DNA of 64,000 nt. Origin: Chrysemys picta bellii (taxonomy: Eukaryota > Chordata > Testudines > Emydidae). The notes beneath the pieces were generated by a model. It made no database searches, was not told the DNA's origin, and saw only the letters and a program-made list of their open reading frames with translations. This document shows, in pieces, positions 21,969-30,646 of this stretch. Positions within the stretch are counted from its first letter, which is position 1. Each line of letters opens with the position of its first letter. The DNA is taken from assembly GCF_011386835.1 (NCBI RefSeq), contig NC_088795.1:17341441-17405440 (forward strand). The letters run 5' to 3'. A program made the translations under genes and the position numbers.

Positions 21969-23637
21969 GATACTCTGCTATCTGATAACCTTTAGGGACC
22001 AGGAGGCAAGAACAATCAATCATCCAAGCTATAGAAGTCCCAGTCCACTCCTGTCCTGCCAATTCTTCTTTTGCATTGTGGAAGTGTTGAGAAAGAGTTG
22101 CCTCGCTCCTCCTGGCCTACTAAACCTTCCTCTACTTTCCGCCCTCCTCTTGCAAGGAAGAAAAACCAAGGGAAGATAGTCTATCATGCTTGTCTCAGGG
22201 CCCTGACACTAGCATCCCAATGAGTAATCCCTCTAAGCCATTAGGAGTGGATTCCCTTGAAGGCCCAGGATTGCCACCAGATATATAGGTCTATCCACTG
22301 GCCCATTGCCACACTGACTTCACTATTGGAATGTGTAGGATCGAAAACTGAATTGGTGGACTTACCATACAGGGGCCTAAAGCTCTTTAGGGAGGAGCAA
22401 GACAAAGTGGTTAGGAAATTTCTGAATCCCACAAAGATCCTTTTTCCTCAGTCCATGTGACTTGCCCTCTTTGCTGGTGACCTCCTCCTCCACCCTATCC
22501 TGCAATTCCTACTGGAGGGGTTTCTGCCAATCATCCTCCTTTCACAGGCAGTCTCTTCATTTTCAGATGCTCTGTGGTTCCTTCTATTCTTCCCAAAAGA
22601 GATTTCGCTGCAGGCTTCTTTTTCTGTTCTATCTGATTCCTGCCTAACCCTGCCTCCAAGTAACCCTATTGGGTCCTCACTGACCCAACTTCCCCCATTC
22701 ATTCCATTGGGATGAAAACGATAAATCACAAGAAGAAAAATGAAAACCAATGCTGAGAGGTAATAGGGGTTCAGAAACCTTTGATTGTGAGGGGGAAGGC
22801 TTTAATGTGCCCCTACTAATTGGACTTGTTCTCTATGGTGGAATCAGAGTTCAGCTGCTCAGAGCTCCTAGTTGCATTCTAGGTAAGTTCTTCTCTGAAG
22901 ATTACTGGTTGGTATAATAACTAAGCATAATGGTTACTGAGTAGGACAGGAGAGAGGGGATGTACAGTAAGCAATGTATGACTTGTAAATTTGAATTTCT
23001 CAAGGCTACCACTTGGATCAATACACAGATTTTCTTTAACAATAAATTTTTTTGTTCTGATACTCGCTAATAGGCCGAGGGTTATGGTGGTGGGGGTGGA
23101 CTGGAGCTTATCTTGGGTGGCTGACAGTTTTTGCCTCCTACTTCCTGATAATTGGAGCCATAACATTGAGTCTAGTGGTAGAATAGAGGAAGAGAGGACT
23201 ATGACAGACAGAATTACCAATAAGTAACCTTTCTGTGTGTATTTAACTTGGCTATGAGTGTTGAGCTGAATATATGTTGCCTTTTAATGTACAGAGATGT
23301 CCCAAACCAAACCATAGATCCAACACACATATGCTACTTAAAATTTCAGATGCTATTCTGGATTCAAACTTTTCTTTTGGACCTTATCTGTGTACTGGGT
23401 GAGATCAGAATCATAGATCTGAACACCCCAAACTGTAGAGAAGTTCAGATCTGGATGCGCTCTAGTCCATTTCTATTTCAATATAAGTTATCACTCTGTT
23501 TTAGTTATTAGCATGCTATATTCTCTTTAATTAATTTTATTTAATTCTGGAAGTTGCTCTTTGGAGTTATGTATTATGCAGTATACTCTATGGTGCAGAG
23601 TTTCAAAAGGACTCTTCTCTCATTTAGACATCAAAAT
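21969..23637. other. Sequence with no recognised gene
   Basis: No conserved coding sequence or recognised repeat apart from the second member of the direct repeat at 22724. The 100-codon minus frame at 22448-22750 has no conserved features. Confidence 0.4.
22724..22808 (+). repeat. Dispersed direct repeat, copy 2
   Basis: aatcacaagaagaaaaatga then aaaccaatgctga; partner of 20707-20790, 2 kb away in direct orientation. Confidence 0.7.
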
Positions 23638-23855
23638 ACCTGGCCAGATTTTCAAAAGAGCTCAGCACATTTGAGTGCTTTTGAAAATCTGGTCATAAGT
23701 GTCTGATGTGGAGATGCTGAATGTTGATTAACTTTTACAAATCTGGTCTGTATTTAGTTGCCTAAATGGAAGCTGAACTCTTTTGAAAATCTGGCCCCAA
23801 CTTTGGGTGCTGAGCACTTTAAAATCCAGCCCTGCGCTCCTTCAAAAATCAGGCC
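23638..23855. repeat. Composite palindromic repeat directly upstream of the CFAP299 exon
   Basis: Several inverted modules in a row: cagattttcaaaagagctca against tgagtgcttttgaaaatctg, then aactcttttgaaaatctggc and ccttcaaaaatcaggcc. It ends about 100 nt before the splice acceptor. Confidence 0.6.
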
Positions 23856-23950
23856 AAAATAAAAAGGGAATGAATTGTAAAAGTCAGTGGTGCAAATGAA
23901 AATGCATTTTAGAAATTTATTTTTTGTATTTCTTATTTGTGGAGTTCTCT

Positions 23951-23961
23951 GTTTTTTCCAG
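23951..23961 (+). promoter_or_regulatory. CFAP299: Splice acceptor of the CFAP299 exon
   Basis: A pyrimidine tract (ctctgttttttccag) ends with AG directly before the conserved reading frame begins. This fixes the exon start at 23962 in phase 0. Confidence 0.8.
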
Positions 23962-24104
23962 TCCATAATCTTCATTCGTGACCGAAATTCTCGTGGTCAG
24001 GAGGTGTCTGCCTACATTGACTATGCACACAGGCTGAAGACTGATGAATTTGAAATATATTTTAATGGAAAGAAAAAGCTTTTTCCAAGACGCACTGATC
24101 TGAG
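23962..24104 (+). CDS. CFAP299: Internal coding exon of cilia- and flagella-associated protein 299
   Basis: This is the only host coding exon I recognise. The exon is 143 nt (47 codons plus 2 nt), begins in phase 0 and ends in the middle of a codon. Its translation contains [20 protein letters not shown] and [13 protein letters not shown] followed by [12 protein letters not shown], which matches my recollection of the conserved core of CFAP299 (C4orf22, DUF4464 family), an axonemal/sperm-flagellum associated protein. The acceptor is a pyrimidine run ending in tttttccag (AG at 23960-23961) and the donor is ctgag|gtattt (GT at 24105-24106). The reading frame stays open beyond the donor to 24162, but the conserved residues stop at the splice site. 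Neighbouring exons were not found in the window, which fits the very long introns of the human gene. The exon shows no stops or frameshifts and appears functional. The identification rests on remembered family similarity, not a search. Confidence 0.85.
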
Positions 24105-24110
24105 GTATTT
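24105..24110 (+). promoter_or_regulatory. CFAP299: Splice donor of the CFAP299 exon
   Basis: The sequence ctgag|gtattt provides a GT donor exactly where similarity to the CFAP299 family stops. The exon ends with two nucleotides of a split codon. Confidence 0.75.
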
Positions 24111-24902
24111 TTCTGCATTTTCTTTTCACTTATTTGAATTTCTAAAATGTACATGTAGTTGAATATTGTTAAATAAGAAAATAATTTTTATAAGTGATTT
24201 TAATTGAAAAATAAACATCATGGGTCAAATCTGTCCTCAGTTATACATAAATAGATCTAGGGAGTGACCTTATTATTTGGAATGGAGTTACTCTGATTTT
24301 ATTCTTGTTTCTGCCAAGAGCAGAATTTTGCATGAATAATGCAAACTGAACATTGAAAAAAAACCAAGAGCCGATGGAATTTTCTGTGCATAACTACTCA
24401 CTTAGGGTGGTATTTTCAAAAGCGCTCAGTATTAATCTAACTTTAGTCCCATGGACAAGCCAAGGGTATTGTGGAGCAGCTACACTTTCTTTCGGGTATA
24501 TGACTGGCCCTTTCAGCTTTTACTTCCTGAGGTGTCTGTAAATAGTGTTTGTATATAAAGCTACATGTGCAAACTCATAGGAAGTTGCTATGCTAGAAAA
24601 CTTAGTACCTAGCATAGTAAGTAAATGCCACATGGTCCCTGCCCTCACCAACTCTCATTGGCCTGAGTGGCTGTTCTCAGCAGCATGGTTCACATTGAAA
24701 ACTTGTCTCATATGTAAGTCTTTTGGTGGCCAATATGAAACTGGTCACTAGTATCAAAGATTGTTAACAACTTTTTTGTTTAAAAACCTATTTTCTTCAA
24801 AACTACTGTATGCCCAAATACTAATAAATACACAACTATGTATGAGTCGGGGAGTTTGAAAATGTTTCCATTTGTGAACGAGAGTGGGTCAAATAAATGG
24901 TG
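24111..24902. other. CFAP299 intron sequence without recognised elements
   Basis: Follows the splice donor. A diverged 'gtcaaatctgtcctcagtta' palindrome (24228-24300) and an 'attttcaaaagcgctcag' fragment (24410-24450) are the only repeats recognised. Confidence 0.4.
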
Positions 24903-25025
24903 GACATGGTATCATTGTGTGTGTTTGTATAATGCCTTACGCAAGGGACCTTTGGGGCATGTGATGATGTCTACCGCAATGGAGCCATGATCTTCGTTGC
25001 CCCAACAATAATAATATATAAATAT
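24903..25025 (+). repeat. LINE 3' tail, L2-like
   Basis: gtgtgtttgtataatgcctt, gcaatggagccatgatcttc and the (aat)n-like end caataataatat resemble the recurring reptile tail 'tgtttgtacagcgcctagca'. The coding part is absent. Confidence 0.4.
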
Positions 25026-25140
25026 TAGTATTGGCAGTTTCGGGCAGAAATAGTAGAAATTTCACAATGGGCCAAGTTTTGTGAAGTTATCATGATTCAT
25101 AGACTTTAAGGTCAGAAGGGACCATGATGATCATCTAGTC

Positions 25141-25262
25141 TAGGGTGACCAGACAGCAAGTGTGAAAAATTGGGACGGGGGTGGGGGTAATAGGAGCCTA
25201 TATAAGAAAAAGACCCCCAAATTGGGACAGTCCCTATAAAATCGGGACATCTGGTCACCCTA
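25141..25262. mobile_element. hAT MITE, 122 bp, nested in CR1
   Basis: Terminal inverted repeat tagggtgaccaga / tctggtcacccta (13 bp, exact). Flanked by an exact 8-bp duplication atctagtc at 25133-25140 and 25263-25270. The interior repeats attgggac in both arms. Confidence 0.92.
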
Positions 25263-25669
25263 ATCTAGTCTGACCTCCTACACAATGCAGGTCACAGAAT
25301 CTCACCCACCCACTCCTGTAACAAACCCCTAACCTATGTCTGAGTTATTGAAGTCCTCAAATCGTGGTTTAAAGACCTCAAGGTGCAGAGAATCCTCCAG
25401 CAAGTGACCCGTGCCCCACGCTGCGGAGGAAGGCGAAAAACCTCCAGGCCCTCTGCCAATCTGCCCTGGAGGAAAATTCCTTCTCAACCCCAAATATGGC
25501 GATCAGTTAAACCTTGAGCATGTGGGCAAGACTCACCAGCCAGCACCCAGGAAAGAATTCTCTGTAATAACTCAGATCCCACCCCATCTAACATCCCATC
25601 ACAGACCACTGGGCCTATTTACCTGCTAATAATCAAAAATCAATTAATTGCCAAAATTAGGCTATCCCA

Positions 25670-26749
25670 TCATACCATCCCCTCCATAAACTTATCAAGC
25701 TTAGTCTTGAAGCCAGATATGTCTTTTGCCTCCACTACTCCCCTTGGAAGGCTGTTCCAGAACTTCACTCCTGTAATGGTTAGAAACCTTGGTCTAATTT
25801 CAAGTGTAAACTTCCTAATGTCCAGTTTATATCCATTTGTTCTTGCGTCCACATTGGTACTAAGCTTAAATAATTCCTCTCCTTCCCTGATATTTATCCC
25901 TCTGATATATTTATAAAGAGCAGTCATATCTCCCCTCAGCCCTCTTTTGGTTAGGCTAAACAAGCCAAGCTCTTTGAGTCCTCTTTCATAGGACAGGTTT
26001 TCCATTCCTCGGATCATCCTAGTAGCCCTTCTCTGTACCTGTTCCAGTTTGAATTCATCCTTCTTAAACATGGGAGACCAGAACTGCACACAATATTCCA
26101 GATGAGGTCTCACCAGTGCCTTGTATAACGGTACTAACACCTCCTTATCTTTACTGGAAGTACCTCGCCTGATGCCTCCCAAGACCGCATTAGCTTTTTT
26201 AACAGCCATATCACATTGGCGGCTCATAGTCATCCTGTGATCAACCAATACTCCGAGGTCCTTCTCCTCCTCTGTTACTTCCAACTGATGTATCCCCAAT
26301 TTATAACCAAAATTCTTGTTATTAATCCCTAAATGCATGACCTTGCACTTTTCACTATTAAATTTCATCCTATTACTATTACTCCAGTTTACAAGGTCAT
26401 CCAGATCTTCCTGTATGATATCCCAGTCCTTCTCTGTATTAGCAATACCTCCCAGCTTTGTGTCATCTGCAAACTTTATTAGCACATTCCCACTTTTTGT
26501 GCCAAGGTCAGTAATAAAAAGATTAAATAAGATTGGTCCCAAAACCGATCCCTGAGGAACTCCACTAGTAACCTCCTTCCAGCCTGACAGTTCACCTTTC
26601 AGTATGACCCATTGTAGTCTCCCCTTTAACCAGTTCCTTATCCACCTTTCAATTTTCATATTGATCCCCATCTTTTCCAGTTTAGCTAATAATTCCCCAT
26701 GTGGAACCATATCAAATGCCTTACTGAAATCGAGGTAAATTAGATCCAC
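25670..26749 (-). pseudogene. CR1 reverse transcriptase, long open section
   Basis: A 359-codon open frame that covers RT palm to C-terminus: IYLDFSKAFDMVPHGELL, SGVPQGSVLGPILFNLFI, KFADDTKLGGIANTEKDW (catalytic FADD), [30 protein letters not shown], then ELGLFSLTKRGLRGDM. It is the longest uninterrupted protein-coding stretch in the window. The frame changes just upstream (26750-26790), and the N-terminal part is separated by the hAT insertion. The enzyme would copy CR1 RNA into DNA at the target site. Confidence 0.9.
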
Positions 26750-27012
26750 TGCGTTTCCTTTGTCTAAAAAAATCTGTTACCTTCTCAAAGAAGGAGATCA
26801 GGTTGGTTTGGCACAATCTGTCTTTTGTAAAACCATGTTGTATTCTGTCCCAATTACCATTGACCTCAATGTTCTTAACTACTTTCTCCTTCAAAATTTT
26901 TTCCAAGACCTTGCATAGTACAGATGTCAAACTAACAGGCCTATAGTTACTCTGATCACTTTTTTTCCTTTCTTAAAAATAGGAACTATATTAGCAATCC
27001 TCCAGTCGTACA
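26721..27012 (-). pseudogene. CR1 reverse transcriptase, middle section in other frames
   Basis: Minus-strand pieces read RIANIVPIFKKGKK, then TSVLCKVLEKILKEKVVKNI and NWDRIQHGFTKDRLCQTNLI (26721-26930). They precede the long frame after two frameshifts. The upstream end at 27012 is the target duplication of the 2-kb hAT element. Confidence 0.8.
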
Positions 27013-27060
27013 CAGGGCCGGCTCTAGGCACCAGCCCGCCAAGCATGTGCTTGGGGCGGC

Positions 27061-27290
27061 ACTTTCTAAGAGGTTTCAGAGTAACAGCCGTGTTAGTCTG
27101 TATCCGCAAAAAGAAGAATAGGAGTACTTGTGGCACCTTAGAGACTAACAAATTTATTAGAGCATAAGCTTTCGTGGACTACAGCCCACTTAAGTGTAGG
27201 CTGTAGTCCACGAAAGCTTATGCTCTAATAAATTTGTTAGTCTCTAAGGTGCCACAAGTACTCCTATTCTTCTTTTTACTTTCTAAGAGG
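27061..27290. repeat. 13-bp target duplication around the Penelope-derived insert
   Basis: actttctaagagg occurs at 27061-27073 and again at 27278-27290, exactly flanking the inserted segment. Confidence 0.9.
27074..27277. mobile_element. Penelope-like terminal segment as a large inverted repeat
   Basis: After a 34-nt leader (tcagagtaacagccgtgtta), the segment consists of two nearly perfect inverted arms, 27108-27191 and 27192-27277, meeting at acagcccactt|aagtgtaggctgt. The right arm has an extra ta. The arm text (ccacgaaagcttatgctct, gtgccacaagtactcct) is one of the most common repeat ends in reptile DNA as I remember it and fits the terminal repeat of Penelope-like elements. The exact 13-bp duplication shows it arrived as one event. 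No coding sequence. Confidence 0.7.
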
Positions 27291-27680
27291 CGGCACTCCA
27301 GCCCCTCTTTTTTATTTTTATTTTTTATTTTTATGCTTGGGGCGGCATTGCCGGGAGCCAGCCCTGGCCCAGCCACTTGCCCTGTCAGCGCGAGCTGGGA
27401 TCCGCGCCCCCTGCCCACCCCGGCGGCGCCTTGTACAGCCCACTCGGGAAATGCCGCGCTGCCCTGGGGAGACTCGGTGTGGCAGCGGCAGCAGGACCCC
27501 ATCTCCCTCCCTGCATCCTGGGCCCCGCTTCCCTTCCCACCCCCCAGCTCCTCACACATTCCGGGAGCCCCTCTCGCGGCCGCTGCAGCTTGTATGAGGA
27601 GCGCAGAGGGAGAGAAGCGGAGTCACCTGGAGCCAAGCCCGGGCGGCGGCGGAGGCGGCAGCAAGAGGGGCTCCCAGAGT

Positions 27681-28375
27681 CAGGGCCACCTGGGGGCCCC
27701 CATGAGTATGTCCAAGGCTCCTCCCGCCTCCGTCTTCCCCCATCCCCCAGCATCTCAGCCAGTAAGGGGGCGGGGCTGCAAGCTGCGGCCGAGCGGCGGG
27801 AACTCAGGCCCCGCTGGAGACACCAGGCGGCTGCAGCGATGTTTGGGAGAGAGGTAAGCGGCATGTTAAGGGGCCGGGGCCTGACCCCCAGCTCCGAGCC
27901 CAGCCCCTCTAAGCCCGCCCCCCCCCCAACCCCATCCTCCCCACAGCCCAGACCCCCAGCTCCGAGCCCAGCCCCTCTGAGCCAGGCACCCCCCCGAGCC
28001 CATCTCTCCACAGCCCTGAGCCCAGCCCCTGTGAGCCGGGCACTCCCCAACCCAGAGTCCAGCTCCCCACCCAGCCCTGGGCAACAGCAGCGCCACCCCC
28101 AGGCAGCGACAGCCCATTGGCACCAACCCTCACCATCACCCAGCAACAGCCCATTATGTAACTGCAAATGTATACATACCATTACAGCATTTAATGTTTT
28201 TAAATAATGTATTTAGTGTATTTTCAAATTATTACAAATTAATTTTTGAATGTATTTCACTAGTTATTTTTTACATTTCCAAATACATGTTACTATAGTA
28301 TTGCAACTTTTTTTTATGGAAGGGGCCCCCGAAATTGCTTTGCCCCAGGCCCCCTGAATTCTCTGGGCAGCCCTG
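27681..28375. mobile_element. Second hAT element nested inside the 2-kb hAT
   Basis: Begins cagggccacctgggggcc and ends gaattctctgggcagccctg. It is flanked by an exact 8-bp duplication cccagagt at 27673-27680 and 28376-28383. The GC-rich first part includes a degenerate tandem array of cagctccgagcccagcccct (27888-28040); the last part (28150-28320) is A/T-rich. The long proline-rich frames on both strands are products of composition. Confidence 0.88.
27886..28080. repeat. Degenerate tandem repeat
   Basis: Repeats of the type cagctccgagcccagcccct separated by gagccaggcacccccc-like spacers, about 55-70 nt per unit, three to four units. Confidence 0.6.
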
Positions 28376-28479
28376 CCCAGAGTGTGTGAGGAGCCGGGGA
28401 GGGAGGGAAGCGGGGTCCCCTGGAGCCGAGCCTGGGCTGCGGTGGCGGCGAGAGGGGCTCCTGGAGTGTGTGAAGAGGT

Positions 28480-28845
28480 GAGCAGCCGGCTGAGCTCGTC
28501 AGTGCTGAGCAGGTAGCCCCGCAGCCGGAGATCCTCGCCTTCCCACCCACCGGGGCTGGGCCAGGGCGTGGTGAGGCTGAAGAGCAGCAGGTCCGGGTGG
28601 CTCTCCAGGTCCTCAGCTGCCAGCATGTCAGGGGTGAGGGCGGTGAGCACAAACTGATCCACCTTGGCCACCAGCAGCGCCGCGAAGCCCAGGGAGGGGG
28701 CCATGTTCTCTGCGCCGTGCCGCCCCGCAGCCGCACCGCCACCTGGAAGTACTCCCGCTCCGCGCCGCCCAGCAGCTCCACCCGTATGGGGACAGAGTCA
28801 CGGCTGGGCCAGGGCTTGGCCGCCGTGTGCTGGTAGCGGATCCCA
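28480..28845 (-). pseudogene. Captured FREM/FRAS1-like (CSPG repeat) coding fragment
   Basis: On the minus strand the sequence reads [32 protein letters not shown] and RLRGG, then after a frameshift near 28700, [38 protein letters not shown] and [13 protein letters not shown]. This resembles the start of the CSPG-repeat region in FREM/FRAS1 extracellular matrix proteins of the basement membrane, as I remember those families. It is intronless, lacks a start and a stop of its own, and lies wholly within the hAT ends, so I interpret it as host exon sequence carried by the transposon. CSPG4-like proteins are an alternative source. Confidence 0.5.
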
Positions 28846-29007
28846 CGTTTGGGGGGGAGCCCAGTGCTGGGGTGGCAGGGGATGCGGGGTGGGAAGAGAG
28901 AGCCCAGTGCTGGGGCGGCAGGGGGTGCGGTGGGAAGCCCAGGGCTGGGGGGAGGCAGCCAAAAAATTTTTTTGCTTGGGGTAGCAAAAAATCTAGAGCC
29001 GGCCCTG

Positions 29008-29322
29008 GTCGTACGGTACAACCCCCGAGTTTACTGATTCATTAAAAAATCTTGCTAATGGGCTTGCAATTTCATGTGCCAGTTCCTTTAATATTCTTGG
29101 ATGAAAATTATCTGGGCCCCCCGATTTAGTTCCATTAAGCTGTTTGAGTTTGGCTTCTACCTTGGATGTGGTAATATCTACCTCCATATCCTCATTCCCA
29201 TTTGTCATCCTACCATTATCCCTAAGCTCATTAGCCTCATTAAAGACTGAGGCAAAGTATTTGTTTAGATATTGGGCCATGCCTAAATTATCCTTAACCT
29301 CCACTCCACTCCACTTATTTTT
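29008..29322 (-). pseudogene. CR1 ORF2 segment upstream of the hAT insertion
   Basis: Minus-strand reading: [55 protein letters not shown]. This is the segment that normally precedes 'RIANIVPIFKKG', which lies on the other side of the hAT element at 27012. It shows the insertion split one CR1 copy. Confidence 0.85.
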
Positions 29323-29374
29323 GAGCTATGAAAACTTCATTTCATTTTGTGAAAAATTAGGATTTGTGAATGAC

Positions 29375-29795
29375 TAACTTTAGCTGGTTATTGGATCTGT
29401 GAGGTAAGTGTAGTGATCTGTGGGTTTCTTGTATATAGTTGGCTGCTGGGATCCATTACTGAAACTTATTGTGGTGTCGAGGAGGTTGATGCTGGTCTAG
29501 AGAGAGTTTTATCGATGGGTGGTTGTTGTTGAAGTTGTGGTAGAAATCTATGACGGAGTTTAAATAGTCTGTCCTGAGGATCAAAATATCAACAATGCAT
29601 CTCAGGTTTATCACTGGTTTTGTGGTGCATTTTTCCAGAAATTATTCCTTGACGTCGGCCATGAAGAGTTTGGCATACTGGGGAGACATCGTAGCATCCA
29701 TGGCTGTTTCCATGGTTTGGACAAAATATTTGTTGTTTAAATGTGAATTTGTTATGGGTCCGGGTGAAACGGATGAGTCGGATGATGTGTAACCA
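29375..29795 (-). pseudogene. Penelope-like element reverse transcriptase fragment
   Basis: Minus-strand translation gives ETAMDATMSPQYAKLFM, which corresponds to the GTAMG..MAPSYANLFM block of Penelope-like RTs. After an in-frame stop, INLRCIVDILILRTDYL follows in the position of the catalytic YIDD box (here CIVD), then FNNNHPSIKLSLDQ and PTIYKKPTDHYTYL. Spacing and order match the palm and thumb of this RT class, which is distinct from CR1. A stop codon, a frame change and the altered catalytic box show it is dead. It abuts the 5' end of the CR1 copy at 29322. Confidence 0.75.
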
Positions 29796-30359
29796 TAATG
29801 TTATATAAGATTATAGCCTCCTAAAATGAACCCACATTGAACACAAGATGTACTGCCCATCAGTGAGGAAGCTTCTGCAGTTTTGCCATCTTCAGTGGGC
29901 TCATTTCCCCTTTTTTTTAATGCAAACCGCACTCTGAAAACAGCACAACCCCCTATACTGTGATGATCTGCAAATGATATATTAAAAATGGGCAGTGTCG
30001 GTAAATTTTCCTTCTATTCATTTACTTGGCACTAGATGTCAGTACTGAGACATTCAAATAGAAGTTCAGTTCTCCTGCGTTACATGAGATGGCGATCGAC
30101 GTGCCCGTTTTTACCTGCTTACGCCGTGAGAATGTGTGTATCTGTTGCTAAATACTGCTGTAAAATATAATGGGCAGTTCATTGTCTACACTGTATATTG
30201 AGATTTATTAATTGATTGATATATAACTTTCTTAAATCATCCCTATGCTGGGCACTCATTCCTGCATCCAACACTTCTGTTTAGTCCTGTTTCTTTTGTA
30301 TTGTAGTGCACAGTGTCTTATTTAGCACTTTAATCCCTTGCTCTCTTTTCATGCCATGG
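29796..30359. other. Sequence with no recognised gene
   Basis: No conserved coding sequence or repeat recognised. Confidence 0.4.
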
Positions 30360-30646
30360 ACTAGAGCAGCTGAAGGACAGGACAGGAAGAAATTACTTCA
30401 ATTGCATTAAGGGAGATTTGGGTTAGATATTGGGAGGAACTTCCTTACTGTAAGGGTAGTTGGGCACTGGAGCAGGTTGCCTGGGGAGGTTGTGAAGTCT
30501 CCGTCTCTGAAGGTTTTTGAGAACAGGTTGGGCTGGCACTTGTCAGGGATAGTCTGGGTGATGCTTGATCCTGCCTCAGTGCAGGGTGTTGGATTGGATG
30601 GCCTAGCAGGACCCCTTCCAGTTCTACATTTCTATGATTCTATAAG
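30360..30646 (+). mobile_element. CR1 LINE 3' fragment
   Basis: The plus-strand text caggttgcctggggaggttg, ggttgggctggcacttgtca and ggcctagcaggaccccttcc, with the terminal repeat ttctatgattctata, is a CR1 3' end. Only the last ~290 bp are present. Confidence 0.85.

Larger units (their letters stand above)
27594..28470. repeat. Two-unit tandem repeat of the 2-kb hAT, split by a nested element
   Basis: Unit A (27594-27680) and unit B (28384-28470) share gaggagc, gagaagcgg/gggaagcgg, cctggagcc and agaggggctcc blocks. They were adjacent before the nested hAT (27681-28375) inserted. A third, inverted copy lies at about 27513-27595 (ctcctcacacattccgggag). Confidence 0.65.
27013..29007. mobile_element. 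2-kb hAT element with internal insertions and a captured coding fragment
   Basis: Exact 15-bp terminal inverted repeats: cagggccggctctag at 27013-27027 and ctagagccggccctg at 28993-29007. Flanks gtcgtaca (27005-27012) and gtcgtacg (29008-29015) form the 8-bp duplication with one mismatch. Subterminal text is shared (cttggggcggc at 27049, tgcttggggtagc at 28974). It contains a Penelope-derived inverted repeat, a second hAT element and a FREM/CSPG-like coding fragment on the minus strand. No transposase was recognised, so it is non-autonomous. It is strongly GC-rich against an A/T-rich background. Confidence 0.9.
25094..29322 (-). mobile_element. CR1 LINE copy carrying stacked insertions
   Basis: The 3' end starts at about 25094 (tagactttaaggtcagaagg) and the copy extends to about 29322 on the minus strand. 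It is interrupted by a 122-bp hAT MITE (25141-25262) and a 2-kb hAT element (27013-29007). Removing these restores a continuous CR1 of about 2.1 kb covering the RT domain and the 3' untranslated region. The 5' end, including the endonuclease domain, is missing. Confidence 0.92.

Noticed and set aside
27192..27230. Hammerhead ribozyme
   Set aside because: Only the ccacGAAAgc half is present in this copy; the CUGANGA-like half is missing at the palindrome junction, so no ribozyme can be annotated here.
27377..28207. Open frames of 276 (+) and 265 (-) codons over the same region
   Set aside because: Both lie in GC-rich tandem-repeat DNA of two nested hAT elements, cross their boundaries, and have proline/glycine-rich compositions expected from GC bias.
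27340..28950. CpG-island promoter of a host gene
   Set aside because: The GC-rich block is entirely contained within transposon ends defined by target duplications.
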